DNA of 64,000 nt from Streptomyces thermovulgaris (GTDB lineage: Bacteria; Actinomycetota; Actinomycetes; Streptomycetales; Streptomycetaceae), in contig NZ_MUME01000011.1 in the NCBI RefSeq assembly GCF_002155915.1, forward strand, positions 31,200 to 95,199. Direction: 5' to 3'. Shown one piece after another: positions 1 to 8,488 of this stretch (positions are counted from its first letter, which is position 1; each line of letters opens with the position of its first letter). The position numbers and the translations under genes were made by a program. The notes under the pieces are model-generated. The model was not told the origin of the DNA and did no database searches. It saw only the letters and a program-made list of their open reading frames with translations.

Positions 1-893
1 TGCGGATCCCGGCCGCCTGGACCCATCTGGTCGGCATCAAACCCCAGCGCGGCCGGATCTCGACCTGGCCGCGCGCCGAGTCCTTCAACGGCATCACGGT
101 CAACGGCACCCTGGCCCGTACGGTCGGCGACGCCGCCCTGCTGCTGGACGCGGCGAGCGGCAACCACCCGGACGACCCCCACCAGCCGCCCGCCGTGGAC
201 GTCGCCGCCGCCGTGGGCCGCGATCCCGGCCGGCTGCGGATCGCGCTCTCGCTCAAGCCGCCGTTCACCGCCCTGCCCGCGCGCCTGGACCCCGAGGTGC
301 GCGACCGGGTCGTGGAACTCGCCCGAAGACTGGACGCGCTGGGGCACGAGGTGGAGGAGGCCGACCCGCCGTACGGGCAGATCGGGCTGGGCTTCGTGCC
401 CCGCGCCGCCGCCGGGGTGGCCGAGCTGGTCCGTGAGGTCCCGGACCCGGCGCTGCTCGACCCGCGCACCCGCGCCACCGCCCGGCTGGGCCGGCTGCTC
501 GCCGGTTTCCCGCTGCGGGCGGCCCGGCGGGCCGAGGCGGTCCTGCACCGGCGCATCGGCCGTTTCCTCGGCTCCTACGACGTGGTCCTCGCGCCCACGA
601 CGGCCACTCCCCCGCCGCGGATCGGCGCGATGCTCGACCTCGGCGGCTGGGCCACCGACCGTGCGATGATCGCCGCCTGTCCCTACGCCTGGCCGTGGAA
701 CGTGCTGGGCTGGCCGGGAGTCAACGTGCCCGCGGGCTTCGTCGCCGGGGGCCTTCCGGTCGGCGCCCAGCTGCTCGGCCCGGCCAACAGCGAGCCGCTG
801 CTGGTCTCGCTGGCCGCGCAGCTGGAGGCGGAACTGCGCTGGCACGAGAAGTGGCCCGAGCAGCCGGCGCTCTCCGACTCCCCGGCCTCCTGA
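1..893 (+). CDS. Amidase signature-family enzyme, C-terminal part (5' end outside window)
   Basis: The reading frame is open from the first bases of the window to a TGA at 891-893. The first visible residues, RIPAAWTHLVGIKPQRGR, match the conserved amidase-signature stretch after the catalytic Ser-cisSer-Lys region. That region normally reads G-S-I-R-I-P-A, so the Ser nucleophile should lie just outside the window. The remaining ~290 residues include the typical late motifs with a PWNVLGWPGVNVPAGF stretch near residue 235. The family hydrolyses carboxamides, and the substrate cannot be read from sequence. An internal GTG at 195 would cut the conserved core and is not the start. The family call is strong; the substrate is unknown. 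Confidence 0.88.
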   Translation, partial: RIPAAWTHLVGIKPQRGRISTWPRAESFNGITVNGTLARTVGDAALLLDAASGNHPDDPHQPPAVDVAAAVGRDPGRLRIALSLKPPFTALPARLDPEVRDRVVELARRLDALGHEVEEADPPYGQIGLGFVPRAAAGVAELVREVPDPALLDPRTRATARLGRLLAGFPLRAARRAEAVLHRRIGRFLGSYDVVLAPTTATPPPRIGAMLDLGGWATDRAMIAACPYAWPWNVLGWPGVNVPAGFVAGGLPVGAQLLGPANSEPLLVSLAAQLEAELRWHEKWPEQPALSDSPAS

Positions 894-1016
894 CCGGCGT
901 CGCCCCCGCACCCGGCGACGACGGCCGCGGACCGCGGCGACCGGACCGTCCCGCCGACGGCCGGTCGCACCGGCACCGGCGGACGCGCGGTCACGCCGCG
1001 GCAGGCGGGCACCCGG

Positions 1017-1448
1017 TCATGCCGCGGCGAGCACGACGCCCAGCGCGATCAGCACACCGGCCTTGACGACCTCGAGGACCACATACGCCAGATGGCCGCG
1101 GGAGCGGGGACCTTCCTCCTCCCCGGCCAGGACCCGGTCGGACCTGCGGTTCAGCCGGGGGCGGACGACGGCCAGCTGGGCGAGGAGCACCGCGGCCACG
1201 GCCGCGGTGAGCCCGAGGACCGGCGCCGGGGCCGCACCCGTGGCGACCGCGACGACCAGGACGACGGCCAGCACCGTCTCCGCCAGGTTCAGCGCCCGGA
1301 AGACCAGCCGGCCTATGCCCAGTCCGATGGGGATGGTCACGCCGGGGGCGCGGAACTTCAGCGGGGCCTCCAGGAAGGAGATGGCCAGCACCATGCCGAG
1401 CCAGACGAAGGTGGCCGCGCTCGCCACGGCGGCCGACGTGGTGTTCAT
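1017..1448 (-). CDS. Small integral membrane protein
   Basis: This is a 143-residue protein with about four hydrophobic segments: roughly residues 12-28, 40-70, 72-95 and 122-142. A charged loop (RPRLNRRSDR) lies between the third and fourth. The arrangement resembles small actinobacterial four-helix membrane proteins with no assigned activity. It ends in an Ala-rich C-terminus. It is convergent with the amidase fragment to its left and reads in the same direction as the broken HTH regulator upstream, so the two may once have been co-transcribed. No catalytic motif is visible and no function is proposed. Confidence 0.75.
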   Translation of the reverse strand: MNTTSAAVASAATFVWLGMVLAISFLEAPLKFRAPGVTIPIGLGIGRLVFRALNLAETVLAVVLVVAVATGAAPAPVLGLTAAVAAVLLAQLAVVRPRLNRRSDRVLAGEEEGPRSRGHLAYVVLEVVKAGVLIALGVVLAAA

Positions 1449-1556
1449 CGATGCGTCGCCTCTCTGCCGGATCCGTTGGTCCTGTCGGGTCTGTCGGGTC
1501 TGTCGAGGTCTTTCCGCCGGGTCCGCCGGGGCACGGGCGGCCCGCGGCCGGCCGGG

Positions 1557-2235
1557 TCACACGGCGGCGGTCCCGGCCGGGCGGGCGGCCAAGCGGGCCA
1601 GGCATGAGTCGGGTTCGGCGAACGGTTCCAGACCGGTCGCGGTCAGCGGAGCGCGCAGTCCGTCCAACGCCCCCTGCATCGGCCCCAGATGGACCGGGCA
1701 CACCAACTGGCCGTACTCCTCCGCCAGTTCGAGGAAGGGACAGTGCCGCAGCCGGATCCGTTCCGGCGCCCTCCCGGCGCCGCCGCCCTCGGCCTCGGGG
1801 CGAAGCCCAGGGCGTCGAGCAGGGCGAGGAGCCGGGCGGCCGAGCGCTCGGCCGTCGGCGGCCGCGAGGGCGGCAGCGGGCCGACCAGGAAGCCGCCCCA
1901 GGCGCGGCCCGCCTCCGTCGCGGACTCCCGCGCCCGGGGGCCCTGGGAGGCCGGCTGCCGAGCAGGATCCGCGCCAGGAGCCGGTAGCCGCGCGTCCCCC
2001 CGCGGTCCATGCCGGGGCGGGGGGCGTGGACGGCGCGGGGACGGCCGGGTCCCGAGGGCGCCTCGGCCCGCCGTACGACCGCTCCCTCGGCCGCCAGGGC
2101 GTCCAGATGGAAGCGGACGGTGTCGGGGTGGACCCCGATCCGTTCGGCCGTCTCCGCGACGCCCAGCGGCCGGGCGGCGGCGCGCAGCACGTCCGGCACC
2201 TCACGGCGGCGAGGGCTCTCCCGGGAGACGGTCAC
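1557..2235 (-). pseudogene. ArsR/winged-helix-type transcriptional regulator with two apparent frameshifts
   Basis: The N-terminus (start 2235) encodes a good winged HTH: LGVAETAERIGVHPDTVRFH followed by LDALAAEGAV. The frame then has to change near 1950, in a run of five G on the + strand, to continue with ARESATEAGRAWGGFLVGPL and LLALLDALGFAP. It must change again near 1803, in a GGGG run, to reach RIRLRHCPFLELAEEYGQ with its Cys/His-containing C-terminal domain, ending near 1557. Both shifts have the same sign and each equals one missing base. This is either a genuine pseudogene or two homopolymer sequencing errors. Intact relatives are about 225 residues long and often sense a metal or redox signal. 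It is divergent from the cupin gene, which it may have controlled. Confidence 0.7.
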
Positions 2236-2350
2236 CTCCGCTCACCTCGTTTCCCCTGCGCGTTTCACCGATGCCGACCTATTTTTACGAATCCTACATG
2301 TAATAATCATGAGCCGGAACGGCCCGGACGAGGACGAAAGAGGGTGCGTC
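2236..2350. promoter_or_regulatory. Divergent promoter region between the HTH pseudogene and the cupin gene
   Basis: This short intergenic stretch has a marked AT-rich patch (2280-2310, around tttttacgaatcctacatgtaataatcat) inside very GC-rich flanks. A TTTACG/TAATAAT pair could serve as -35/-10 for the + strand cupin gene. The purine-rich GAAAGAGGG just before 2351 is the likely ribosome binding site. The overlapping site would suit control by the adjacent HTH protein. This is inferred from position only. Confidence 0.45.
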
Positions 2351-2767
2351 ATGACATCGCCTTCCGCGCACGGCACCGGCCCCGACGGCGGGGCGGAGCC
2401 GGAGCCCCGGCTCCTGTGCGACGCGCGGGCCCTGGCCGACGCCCCGCCGCTGCCGGCCGGTGTGCTGTGGAAGCTGGACGAGCCCGGACGCCAGCTCGAC
2501 GCCAATGTCGTACGCCTGGCACCGGGCACGAGCGTCGCCCCGCACCGCGAACCGGACCTGGACGTCCTGCTGTTCGTCGTCGCGGGCGGCGGCGTCCTCG
2601 GCGCGGGCCGCGACGACGAGCCGCGGCAGCTGGCTCCGGGAGCGACGGTCTGGCTGCCGCACGGCTCCACACGCAGCCTCACCGCAGACCGGGAGGGCCT
2701 GACCTGCCTCACCGTCCACCGCCGGCGTCCCGGGATGCGGATCCGCCGCCGCGACGAGGCCACCTGA
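2351..2767 (+). CDS. Small single-domain cupin protein
   Basis: This 138-residue protein has a central beta-rich segment (about 45-120) with cupin features. VAPHREPDLDVLLFVVAGGG gives the first conserved motif, His followed by acidic residues and a Gly turn. LAPGATVWLPHGSTRSL gives the second, with P-H-G-S. Single-domain cupins of this size are often metal-binding sensors, dioxygenase-like enzymes or storage-fold proteins. The His and Asp/Glu ligands are only partly conserved here. The ATG at 2351 was chosen because it follows a purine-rich RBS and gives a normal family length, although the frame is open further upstream. It is divergent from the HTH pseudogene. Confidence 0.75.
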   Translation: MTSPSAHGTGPDGGAEPEPRLLCDARALADAPPLPAGVLWKLDEPGRQLDANVVRLAPGTSVAPHREPDLDVLLFVVAGGGVLGAGRDDEPRQLAPGATVWLPHGSTRSLTADREGLTCLTVHRRRPGMRIRRRDEAT

Positions 2768-2878
2768 CCGGCACGGCACCCGCTCCACGGCGTGCGCAGA
2801 CCGCGCACCGCACGCCCGAAGTCCGGCGACCGTATGCCCGAAGTCGGCGTGTCCCGGGGGGCGTTCTAGGGTTCCCCC

Positions 2879-3325
2879 GTGACTGCCTTCGTCGATGAGA
2901 ACATTCCCGGCCGTTACGGCCCCACCGCCACCACCGAGGTCGACCCCCGCCGGGTCGGCCGGGTCCGCACCGAGTACTCGCCCGCCCACGACGGCGATCC
3001 CGACCCCGGGGAGATCGTCTGGACCTGGGTGCCCTTCGAGGAGAACGACGGCCGGGGCAAGGACCGGCCGGTCCTGGTGGTGGCCCGGGAGGCCGCCGGG
3101 ACGTTCCTCGCCGTGCAGCTGTCCAGCAAGGCACGCCACGGCGACCGCGAATGGGTGCCGATCGGGAACGGGCCCTGGGACCGCTCGGGCCGGGACTCCT
3201 GGGTGGACGTCGGACGGGTGCTGCGCCTCCACGAGGAGGGCATGCGCCGCGAGGCGTGCGCCCTGGACCGCATGCGCTTCAACCTCGTCATCCACCGGCT
3301 GAGGGAGCGCTACGGCTGGGAGTGA
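2879..3325 (+). CDS. PemK/MazF-family toxin-like protein, no antitoxin beside it
   Basis: This is a 148-residue protein. Residues 44-75 read GEIVWTWVPFEENDGRGKDRPVLVV, shown here as two motifs: EIVWTWVPFEE and GKDRPVLVV. These are the hallmark first strand and R-P-V-L-V core of PemK/MazF endoribonucleases. SWVDVGRVLRL around 112-122 fits the later conserved strand. The fold is that of mRNA interferases in type II toxin-antitoxin systems. No small antitoxin gene lies within 100 bases on either side, so it may be a solitary or re-purposed family member. The GTG start lies about six bases after a TAGGGT sequence, suggesting a leaderless transcript. A strong terminator follows. Confidence 0.82.
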   Translation: MTAFVDENIPGRYGPTATTEVDPRRVGRVRTEYSPAHDGDPDPGEIVWTWVPFEENDGRGKDRPVLVVAREAAGTFLAVQLSSKARHGDREWVPIGNGPWDRSGRDSWVDVGRVLRLHEEGMRREACALDRMRFNLVIHRLRERYGWE

Positions 3326-3333
3326 GCCGGGTC

Positions 3334-3372
3334 CGGAAAGGCCCCGGTGAGCCGCCCGCCGGGGCCTTTCCG
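3334..3372 (+). terminator. Perfect GC-rich hairpin after the PemK/MazF-like gene
   Basis: The arms cggaaaggccccgg (3334-3347) and ccggggcctttccg (3359-3372) pair perfectly over 14 bp around an 11-base loop. It begins nine bases after the stop codon. It lacks a T-tract, as is usual for Streptomyces terminators. Confidence 0.8.
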
Positions 3373-3543
3373 CACCCCCCTTGACGCCGCGGACGAGTCG
3401 CGGACGGCGGGATTCGGCGCCAGGATGGTCACGAACCGCGCCCTTGTGCGGATCGGCCGGAGGGTTTTGGCTGGGACGGTGTGCCACCGCCCCGGCCACC
3501 GTCCCCGGGACGGTGGTGCGCCGACATCGCAGGAGGACCCGAC

Positions 3544-4845
3544 ATGTCCGATTCGGCAAGCGGCTGCACGGGCCCCCGTGCAGCCATCACCGAAGCCGAG
3601 GCCGAGGCCCTGGTCCACGGCATCTGCTTCAAGACCGGACCGCCCCGCCGCCTCGGGGTCGAACTGGAATGGCTCGTCCATGAGCTGCACGCACCGCGGC
3701 TCCCCGTGACACCCGAACGCCTCGAAGCGGCCTACGCCGCACTGCGGACCGTGCCCCTGAGGTCGGCGCTCACCGTCGAACCCGGCGGACAGCTGGAGCT
3801 GAGCTCGCCGCCCGCCGCCTCCCTGATGGAATGCATCGGCACCGTCTCCGCGGATCTCGACGCCGTCCGCGCCGTCCTGGCGGGGAACGGCCTCCGTCTC
3901 GTCGGCCTCGGCCACGATCCCTGGCACACCCCCCGCAGGTTCCTGCGCGAGCGTCGCTACGACGCCCTGGAGACCTGCCTGGACCGCGACGGCCCGGCCG
4001 GCCGGCACATGATGTGCACCTCGGCCTCCGTCCAGGTGTGCGTGGACGCCGGGCACGAGGAACCCGGGCCGCTCGGCCACGGGCGCCGCTGGTGGCTGGC
4101 GCACCAGCTGGGCGCGGTGCTGGTGGCCGCGTTCGCCAACTCCCCGCTGCTGGCCCGCAGGCCCACCGGCTGGCTCTCCACCCGGCAGCGGATGTGGACG
4201 CAGATCGGCCCCGCCCGCGCCGGCGCTCCCCCGCTGGACGGCGATCCGCGCACCGCCTGGACCCGGCACGCCCTGGACGCACCGGTGATGTGCGTACGGC
4301 GCGACGACGGCCCCTGGGAGGTGCCCGAGGGGCTGACCTTCCGGCAGTGGACCCGGCTGCGCCGTCCGAGGCCGCCGACCAGGGACGACCTCGACTACCA
4401 CCTCACCACGCTGTTCCCCCCGGTCAGACCGCGGGGCCACCTGGAACTGCGCATGATCGACGCGCAGCCCGGCGACCACGGGTGGATCGTGCCGCTCGCG
4501 GTCACCGCGGCCCTGTTCGACGACCCTCAGGCGACCGAGACCGCCTATCGGGCGGTCAAGCCGCTCGCCGAACGCGCCGGGCCCCTGCCCGCGCCGCACA
4601 ACCCGCTGTGGGCCGAGGCGGCCCGCATCGGGCTCGCCGATCCCGAACTGCACGAGATCGCCGTCGTCTGCTTCACGGCCGCCCTGGAGGCCCTGCCCCG
4701 GCTCGGTGCCGGCACCGAGGTCACGGACGCCGTCGCCGCGTTCCAGGACCGCTATGTCCGCAAGGGCCGCTGTCCCGCCGACGACCTGCTCGAGCCGTTG
4801 CGCACCACGGACGGTCGCGCGTACCGGAAGGACACAGCGACATGA
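3544..4845 (+). CDS. egtA: Ergothioneine pathway glutamate-cysteine ligase EgtA
   Basis: This 433-residue protein of the GCS2-type glutamate-cysteine ligase family makes gamma-glutamylcysteine, the sulfur donor for ergothioneine. Visible family features are the LGVELEWLVHE stretch (about residues 39-50), the EPGGQLELSSPP substrate-binding motif (about 80-91) and HLELRMIDAQPGDHGW late in the chain. The ATG at 3544 follows an AGGAGG ribosome binding site at 3530-3535. It is the first gene of a tightly packed egtABCD operon, and its stop overlaps the egtB start (ATGA). The egtABCD order and overlap make the assignment secure. Confidence 0.95.
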   Translation: MSDSASGCTGPRAAITEAEAEALVHGICFKTGPPRRLGVELEWLVHELHAPRLPVTPERLEAAYAALRTVPLRSALTVEPGGQLELSSPPAASLMECIGTVSADLDAVRAVLAGNGLRLVGLGHDPWHTPRRFLRERRYDALETCLDRDGPAGRHMMCTSASVQVCVDAGHEEPGPLGHGRRWWLAHQLGAVLVAAFANSPLLARRPTGWLSTRQRMWTQIGPARAGAPPLDGDPRTAWTRHALDAPVMCVRRDDGPWEVPEGLTFRQWTRLRRPRPPTRDDLDYHLTTLFPPVRPRGHLELRMIDAQPGDHGWIVPLAVTAALFDDPQATETAYRAVKPLAERAGPLPAPHNPLWAEAARIGLADPELHEIAVVCFTAALEALPRLGAGTEVTDAVAAFQDRYVRKGRCPADDLLEPLRTTDGRAYRKDTAT

Positions 4846-6158
4846 CCGACACCGCTCCCGCCCCCGGGACGCCGCGTGAGCGGGCGCTGCGCTCGCTCAC
4901 CGCGGCCCGTGACCGCACCACGCTGCTGACCACCTGCGTGGAGGACCCCGATCTCACCGCCCAGCACTCGCCGCTGATGTCCCCGCTGGTGTGGGACCTC
5001 GCCCACATCGGCAACCAGGAGGAGCAGTGGCTGCTGCGCAGGGCCGGCGGCCAGGAGGCCCTGCGCCCCGAGATCGACAGCCTCTACGACGCCTTCGAGC
5101 ACCCGCGCGCCGAACGTCCCTCGCTGCCGCTGCTGCCCCCCGACGAGGCCCGCCGCTACACGGCCGAGGTGCGCAGCCGGGTGCTGGACGTGCTGGAGTC
5201 CGCCTCCTTCCACGGCACCCGGCTGACCGAGGCCGGATTCGTCTTCGGCATGATCGCGCAGCACGAGCAGCAGCACGACGAGACCATGCTGATCACCCAT
5301 CAGCTCCGCAGGGGACCGCAGGCCCTGACCGCACCCGACCCGGAGCCGGCGCCGCCGTTCACCGGTCCGTCCGAAGTCCTCGTCCCCGGCGGCCCGTTCA
5401 CCATGGGCACCTCCACCGAACCATGGGCGCTGGACAACGAACGGCCCGCGCATGTGCGCGAGGTGCCGCCGTTCTGGATCGACACCACCCCGGTGACCAA
5501 CGGCGCGTATCTCGCGTTCATCGAGGACGGCGGCTACAGCGACCCGCGCTGGTGGACCCCGGACGGCTGGGCCCACATCCGCCGGCACGAGATCACCGCG
5601 CCGCTGTACTGGCGGCGTGACGGCGGGCAGTGGCTCAGGCGCCGCTTCGGCGTCGTCGAGGCCGTCCCGCCCGACGAGCCGGTGCTGCACGTGTGCTGGT
5701 ACGAGGCCGACGCCTACGCCCGCTGGGCCGGGCGCCGGCTGCCCACCGAGGCCGAGTGGGAGAAGGCGGCCCGCCACGACCCGGCCACCGGCCGCTCGAT
5801 GCGCTACCCGTGGGGCGACGCCGACCCCGCGCCCCACCACGCCAACCTCGGCCAGCGGCATCTGCGTCCGGCCCCCGCCGGCAGCTATCCGGCCGGGGCG
5901 TCCCCGCTGGGCGTACGGCAGTTGATCGGGGACGTGTGGGAGTGGACGGCGAGCGACTTCCTTCCCTACCCGGGCTTCACCGCGTTCCCGTACAAGGAGT
6001 ACTCGGAGGTGTTCTTCGGGCCGGAGTACAAGGTGCTGCGCGGCGGTTCGTTCGCCGTGGACCCGGTGGCCTGCCGGGGCACGTTCCGCAACTGGGACTA
6101 CCCGATCCGGCGGCAGATCTTCGCCGGGTTCCGCACGGCCCGCTCGGAGGACTCCTGA
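4842..6158 (+). CDS. egtB: Ergothioneine sulfoxide synthase EgtB
   Basis: This is a 438-residue non-haem iron enzyme. It couples hercynine with gamma-glutamylcysteine using O2 to form the sulfoxide intermediate. The N-terminal DinB-like half supplies the iron ligands: a His in DLAHIGNQEEQ (about residue 52) and the H-x3-H-x-E motif HEQQHDE (about 142-148). The C-terminal formylglycine-generating-enzyme-like domain (about 180-435) has the family motifs RRLPTEAEWEKAARH, GDVWEWTASDF and LRGGSF. The length is normal. It overlaps egtA by four bases and egtC by one base, so translation is coupled. Confidence 0.96.
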   Translation: MTDTAPAPGTPRERALRSLTAARDRTTLLTTCVEDPDLTAQHSPLMSPLVWDLAHIGNQEEQWLLRRAGGQEALRPEIDSLYDAFEHPRAERPSLPLLPPDEARRYTAEVRSRVLDVLESASFHGTRLTEAGFVFGMIAQHEQQHDETMLITHQLRRGPQALTAPDPEPAPPFTGPSEVLVPGGPFTMGTSTEPWALDNERPAHVREVPPFWIDTTPVTNGAYLAFIEDGGYSDPRWWTPDGWAHIRRHEITAPLYWRRDGGQWLRRRFGVVEAVPPDEPVLHVCWYEADAYARWAGRRLPTEAEWEKAARHDPATGRSMRYPWGDADPAPHHANLGQRHLRPAPAGSYPAGASPLGVRQLIGDVWEWTASDFLPYPGFTAFPYKEYSEVFFGPEYKVLRGGSFAVDPVACRGTFRNWDYPIRRQIFAGFRTARSEDS

Positions 6159-6949
6159 TGTGCCGTCACCTGGCGTGCCTGGGGCCGCGGGAGCCGCTCG
6201 GCCGGTACCTCGTGGACCCGCCGCACGGCCTGTACCGGCAGGCGTGGGCCCCCCGGCACCAGCGGTACGGGACGGTCAACGCCGACGGCTTCGGGGTGGG
6301 CTGGTACGCCGAGGGCGACCCGGTGCCGGCCCGCTACCGCCGTGCCGGGCCCATCTGGGCCGACCCGTCCTTCGCCGATCTGGCCCGGGTGGTGCGCACC
6401 ACGGCGCTGCTGGCCGCGGTGCGGGACGCGACCCTCCCGGGCGCGGACGCCGAGGCCGCGGCGGCGCCGTTCGCCGCGGACCGCTGGCTGTTCAGCCACA
6501 ACGGCGCCGTCGCCGGCTGGCCGGACTCGCTCGCCGCGGTGTCCCGCACCCTTCCGCCGCGGGACCTGCTGGAGCTGGAGGCCCGCACCGACTCGGCGCT
6601 CGTCTGGGCGCTGGTGCTGGCCCGGCTGCGCACCGGCGACGGGGCGGGGCAGGCGCTCGCCGACACCGTGCTGGAGGTCGCCGCGGCGGCCCCCGGCTCG
6701 CGGCTCAACCTGCTGCTCACCGACGGCGGGACGATCACCGCGACCGCCTGGGGCGACACCCTGTGGTACCTCGCCGAGCCCGGCCGCCGCACGGTGGTGG
6801 CCTCCGAACCCTACGACGACGATCCGCGCTGGCTCCGGGTGCCCGACCGCACCCTGCTGACGGCCGACCGCACGGACGTCCTGCTCACCCCGCTCAAGGA
6901 CCTCACCGAGGACCTGGCATCCGTCCCCTTCGAGGAGCCCCGTACGTGA
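6158..6949 (+). CDS. egtC: Gamma-glutamyl-hercynylcysteine sulfoxide hydrolase EgtC
   Basis: This is a 263-residue class II glutamine-amidotransferase-fold hydrolase. It removes the gamma-glutamyl group from the EgtB product. The protein begins MCRHLACLG, placing the Ntn nucleophile Cys at position 2 after Met removal. NADGFGVGWY (about 46-55) and FSHNGAVAGW (about 112-121) are the conserved substrate-pocket motifs. The start ATG overlaps the egtB stop (TGATG), and its own stop overlaps the GTG of egtD. The position in the operon and the N-terminal Cys make the call firm. Confidence 0.95.
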   Translation: MCRHLACLGPREPLGRYLVDPPHGLYRQAWAPRHQRYGTVNADGFGVGWYAEGDPVPARYRRAGPIWADPSFADLARVVRTTALLAAVRDATLPGADAEAAAAPFAADRWLFSHNGAVAGWPDSLAAVSRTLPPRDLLELEARTDSALVWALVLARLRTGDGAGQALADTVLEVAAAAPGSRLNLLLTDGGTITATAWGDTLWYLAEPGRRTVVASEPYDDDPRWLRVPDRTLLTADRTDVLLTPLKDLTEDLASVPFEEPRT

Positions 6950-7908
6950 GTGCCTTCCATGTCACCCGCATCCTGCCCGAGGACGCCGTGGCCGCCGCGC
7001 TGCGCGCCGACGTCCTGCACGGCCTGACCTCCCGTCCCAAGCAGCTGCCGCCGAAGTGGTTCTACGACGCGCACGGCAGCGAGCTGTTCGAGCGGATCAC
7101 CGAGCTGCCCGAGTACTACCCGACGCGCGCCGAGCGCGAGATCCTCGCCGACCACGCCGACGAGATCGCCGCCGCGCTGCCCGCCCGCACCCTGATCGAG
7201 CTGGGCTCGGGCTCCTCGGAGAAGACCCGTCATCTGCTCGACGCGCTGACCGGCCTGCGCACCTACGTCCCCGTCGACGTCAGCGGCGCCGCGCTGGAAC
7301 AGGCCGGGCGGGCGCTGGCCGCCGAGCGGCCGGGGCTGCGGGTGCACGCGCTGATCGCCGACTTCACCGCCGGCCTGACCCTGCCCGACACCGCGGGGCC
7401 GCGGCTGCTGGCGTTCCTCGGCGGCACCATCGGCAATCTGCTGCCCGCCGAACGGGCGGCGTTCCTGGCCGGGGTGCGTTCCCTGCTCTCCCCCGGCGAC
7501 GCGCTGCTGCTCGGCACGGACCTGGTCAAGGACGAGGAGGTGCTGGTCAGGGCGTACGACGACGCGGCGGGGGTGACGGCCGCGTTCAACCGGAACGTCC
7601 TGAGCGTGCTCAACCGCGAGCTGGGCGCCGACTTCGAGCCGGAGGCCTTCGACCATGTGGCGCTCTGGGACGCCGGCAACGAGTGGATCGAGATGCGGCT
7701 GCGCTCGCGCACCGCGCAGACCGTGAAGGTGCCCGCGCTCGCGCTCGCCGTGGACTTCGCGGCGGGCGAGGAGCTGCGCACCGAGGTGTCGGCGAAGTTC
7801 CGCAGGGAGCGGGTGCACGAGGAGCTGGCCGCCGCCGGGCTGGAGTCGGCGCGGTGGTGGACGGACGGCGAGGGGCGCTTCGCGCTGTCGCTGAGCGTGG
7901 TGCGGTGA
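6946..7908 (+). CDS. egtD: Histidine N-alpha-methyltransferase EgtD
   Basis: This 320-residue SAM-dependent methyltransferase converts L-histidine to hercynine in three methylations, the first dedicated step to ergothioneine. Family motifs are PPKWFYDAHGSELFERI (about 30-47), the SAM loop LIELGSGSSEKTRHLL (about 84-99) and FLGGTIGNL (about 158-166). The GTG at 6946 overlaps the egtC stop (GTGA) and starts VSAFHVTRILP, as in relatives. It is the last gene of the operon. No egtE (the C-S lyase) is present nearby, as in several Streptomyces where it lies elsewhere. Confidence 0.95.
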   Translation: MSAFHVTRILPEDAVAAALRADVLHGLTSRPKQLPPKWFYDAHGSELFERITELPEYYPTRAEREILADHADEIAAALPARTLIELGSGSSEKTRHLLDALTGLRTYVPVDVSGAALEQAGRALAAERPGLRVHALIADFTAGLTLPDTAGPRLLAFLGGTIGNLLPAERAAFLAGVRSLLSPGDALLLGTDLVKDEEVLVRAYDDAAGVTAAFNRNVLSVLNRELGADFEPEAFDHVALWDAGNEWIEMRLRSRTAQTVKVPALALAVDFAAGEELRTEVSAKFRRERVHEELAAAGLESARWWTDGEGRFALSLSVVR

Positions 7909-8250
7909 GAGTGCGGCGGGACCGCCGCCCGGAGCGTGCGTCCCCGGGGCCCGGGGTGCCTCGGGGCCCGAGGGCCACGGGCGCTCCGGGTGCGCCGAGT
8001 GCCGCTGAACGGCTCCGGACGCTTCGGGGGCTTCGGGGGCTCCCGGGCGCGCAGGGCCCGTACGGGCGGCCGGGGCCCGGTCACGGCCCCGCGCCGGGCC
8101 GGGGCGTGTACGTCGTGCGGGTCGCACGCCTCGCGCTCCGCCTCCGCATACGGCACGGTGGGTGACGTACGCCACATGCGCGTGTGCTGTCCGCAATCCC
8201 GCGGTCCACAGCCCCAGCCGCAGTCCCAGTCCGCCGGGAGGAGCACCCTG
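7909..8250. other. 342-base gap between egtD and dodecin
   Basis: No gene with credible coding features is seen. The stretch is extremely GC-rich and contains several complementary G4-5/C4-5 blocks, for example cggggcccggtcacggccccg near 8070. These could fold into an egtD terminator. The final part should hold the dodecin promoter. Confidence 0.4.
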
Positions 8251-8466
8251 ATGACCGAGCACACCTACCGGGTCACGGAGATCGTCGGCAGCTCGCACGA
8301 GGGCCTCGACCACGCCATCCGCAACGCCGTCGCACGCGCCTCGCAGACCCTGCGCAACCTGGACTGGTTCGAGGTGACCCAGATCAGGGGCCAGATCGAG
8401 AACGGCCGGATCGAGCACTACCAGGTGGGCCTGAAGGTCGGCTTCCGGATCGAGGACCCCAGCTGA
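8251..8466 (+). CDS. Dodecin (flavin-binding small protein)
   Basis: This 71-residue protein is almost entirely dodecin domain. It opens TYRVTEIVGSS, contains AIRNAVARASQTLRNLDWFEV (shown in part; about 26-46) and ends with the beta strands GRIEHYQVGLKVGFRIE. Dodecins assemble as hollow dodecamers that bind and buffer flavins or CoA. The conserved Trp of NLDWFEV is the flavin-stacking residue. The ATG at 8251 is preceded by GGGAGGAGC eight bases upstream. It is a single gene and converges on the HAD gene with only 22 bases between stops. Confidence 0.94.
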   Translation: MTEHTYRVTEIVGSSHEGLDHAIRNAVARASQTLRNLDWFEVTQIRGQIENGRIEHYQVGLKVGFRIEDPS

Positions 8467-8488
8467 CACCGGCCGGCACCGGGACCGC

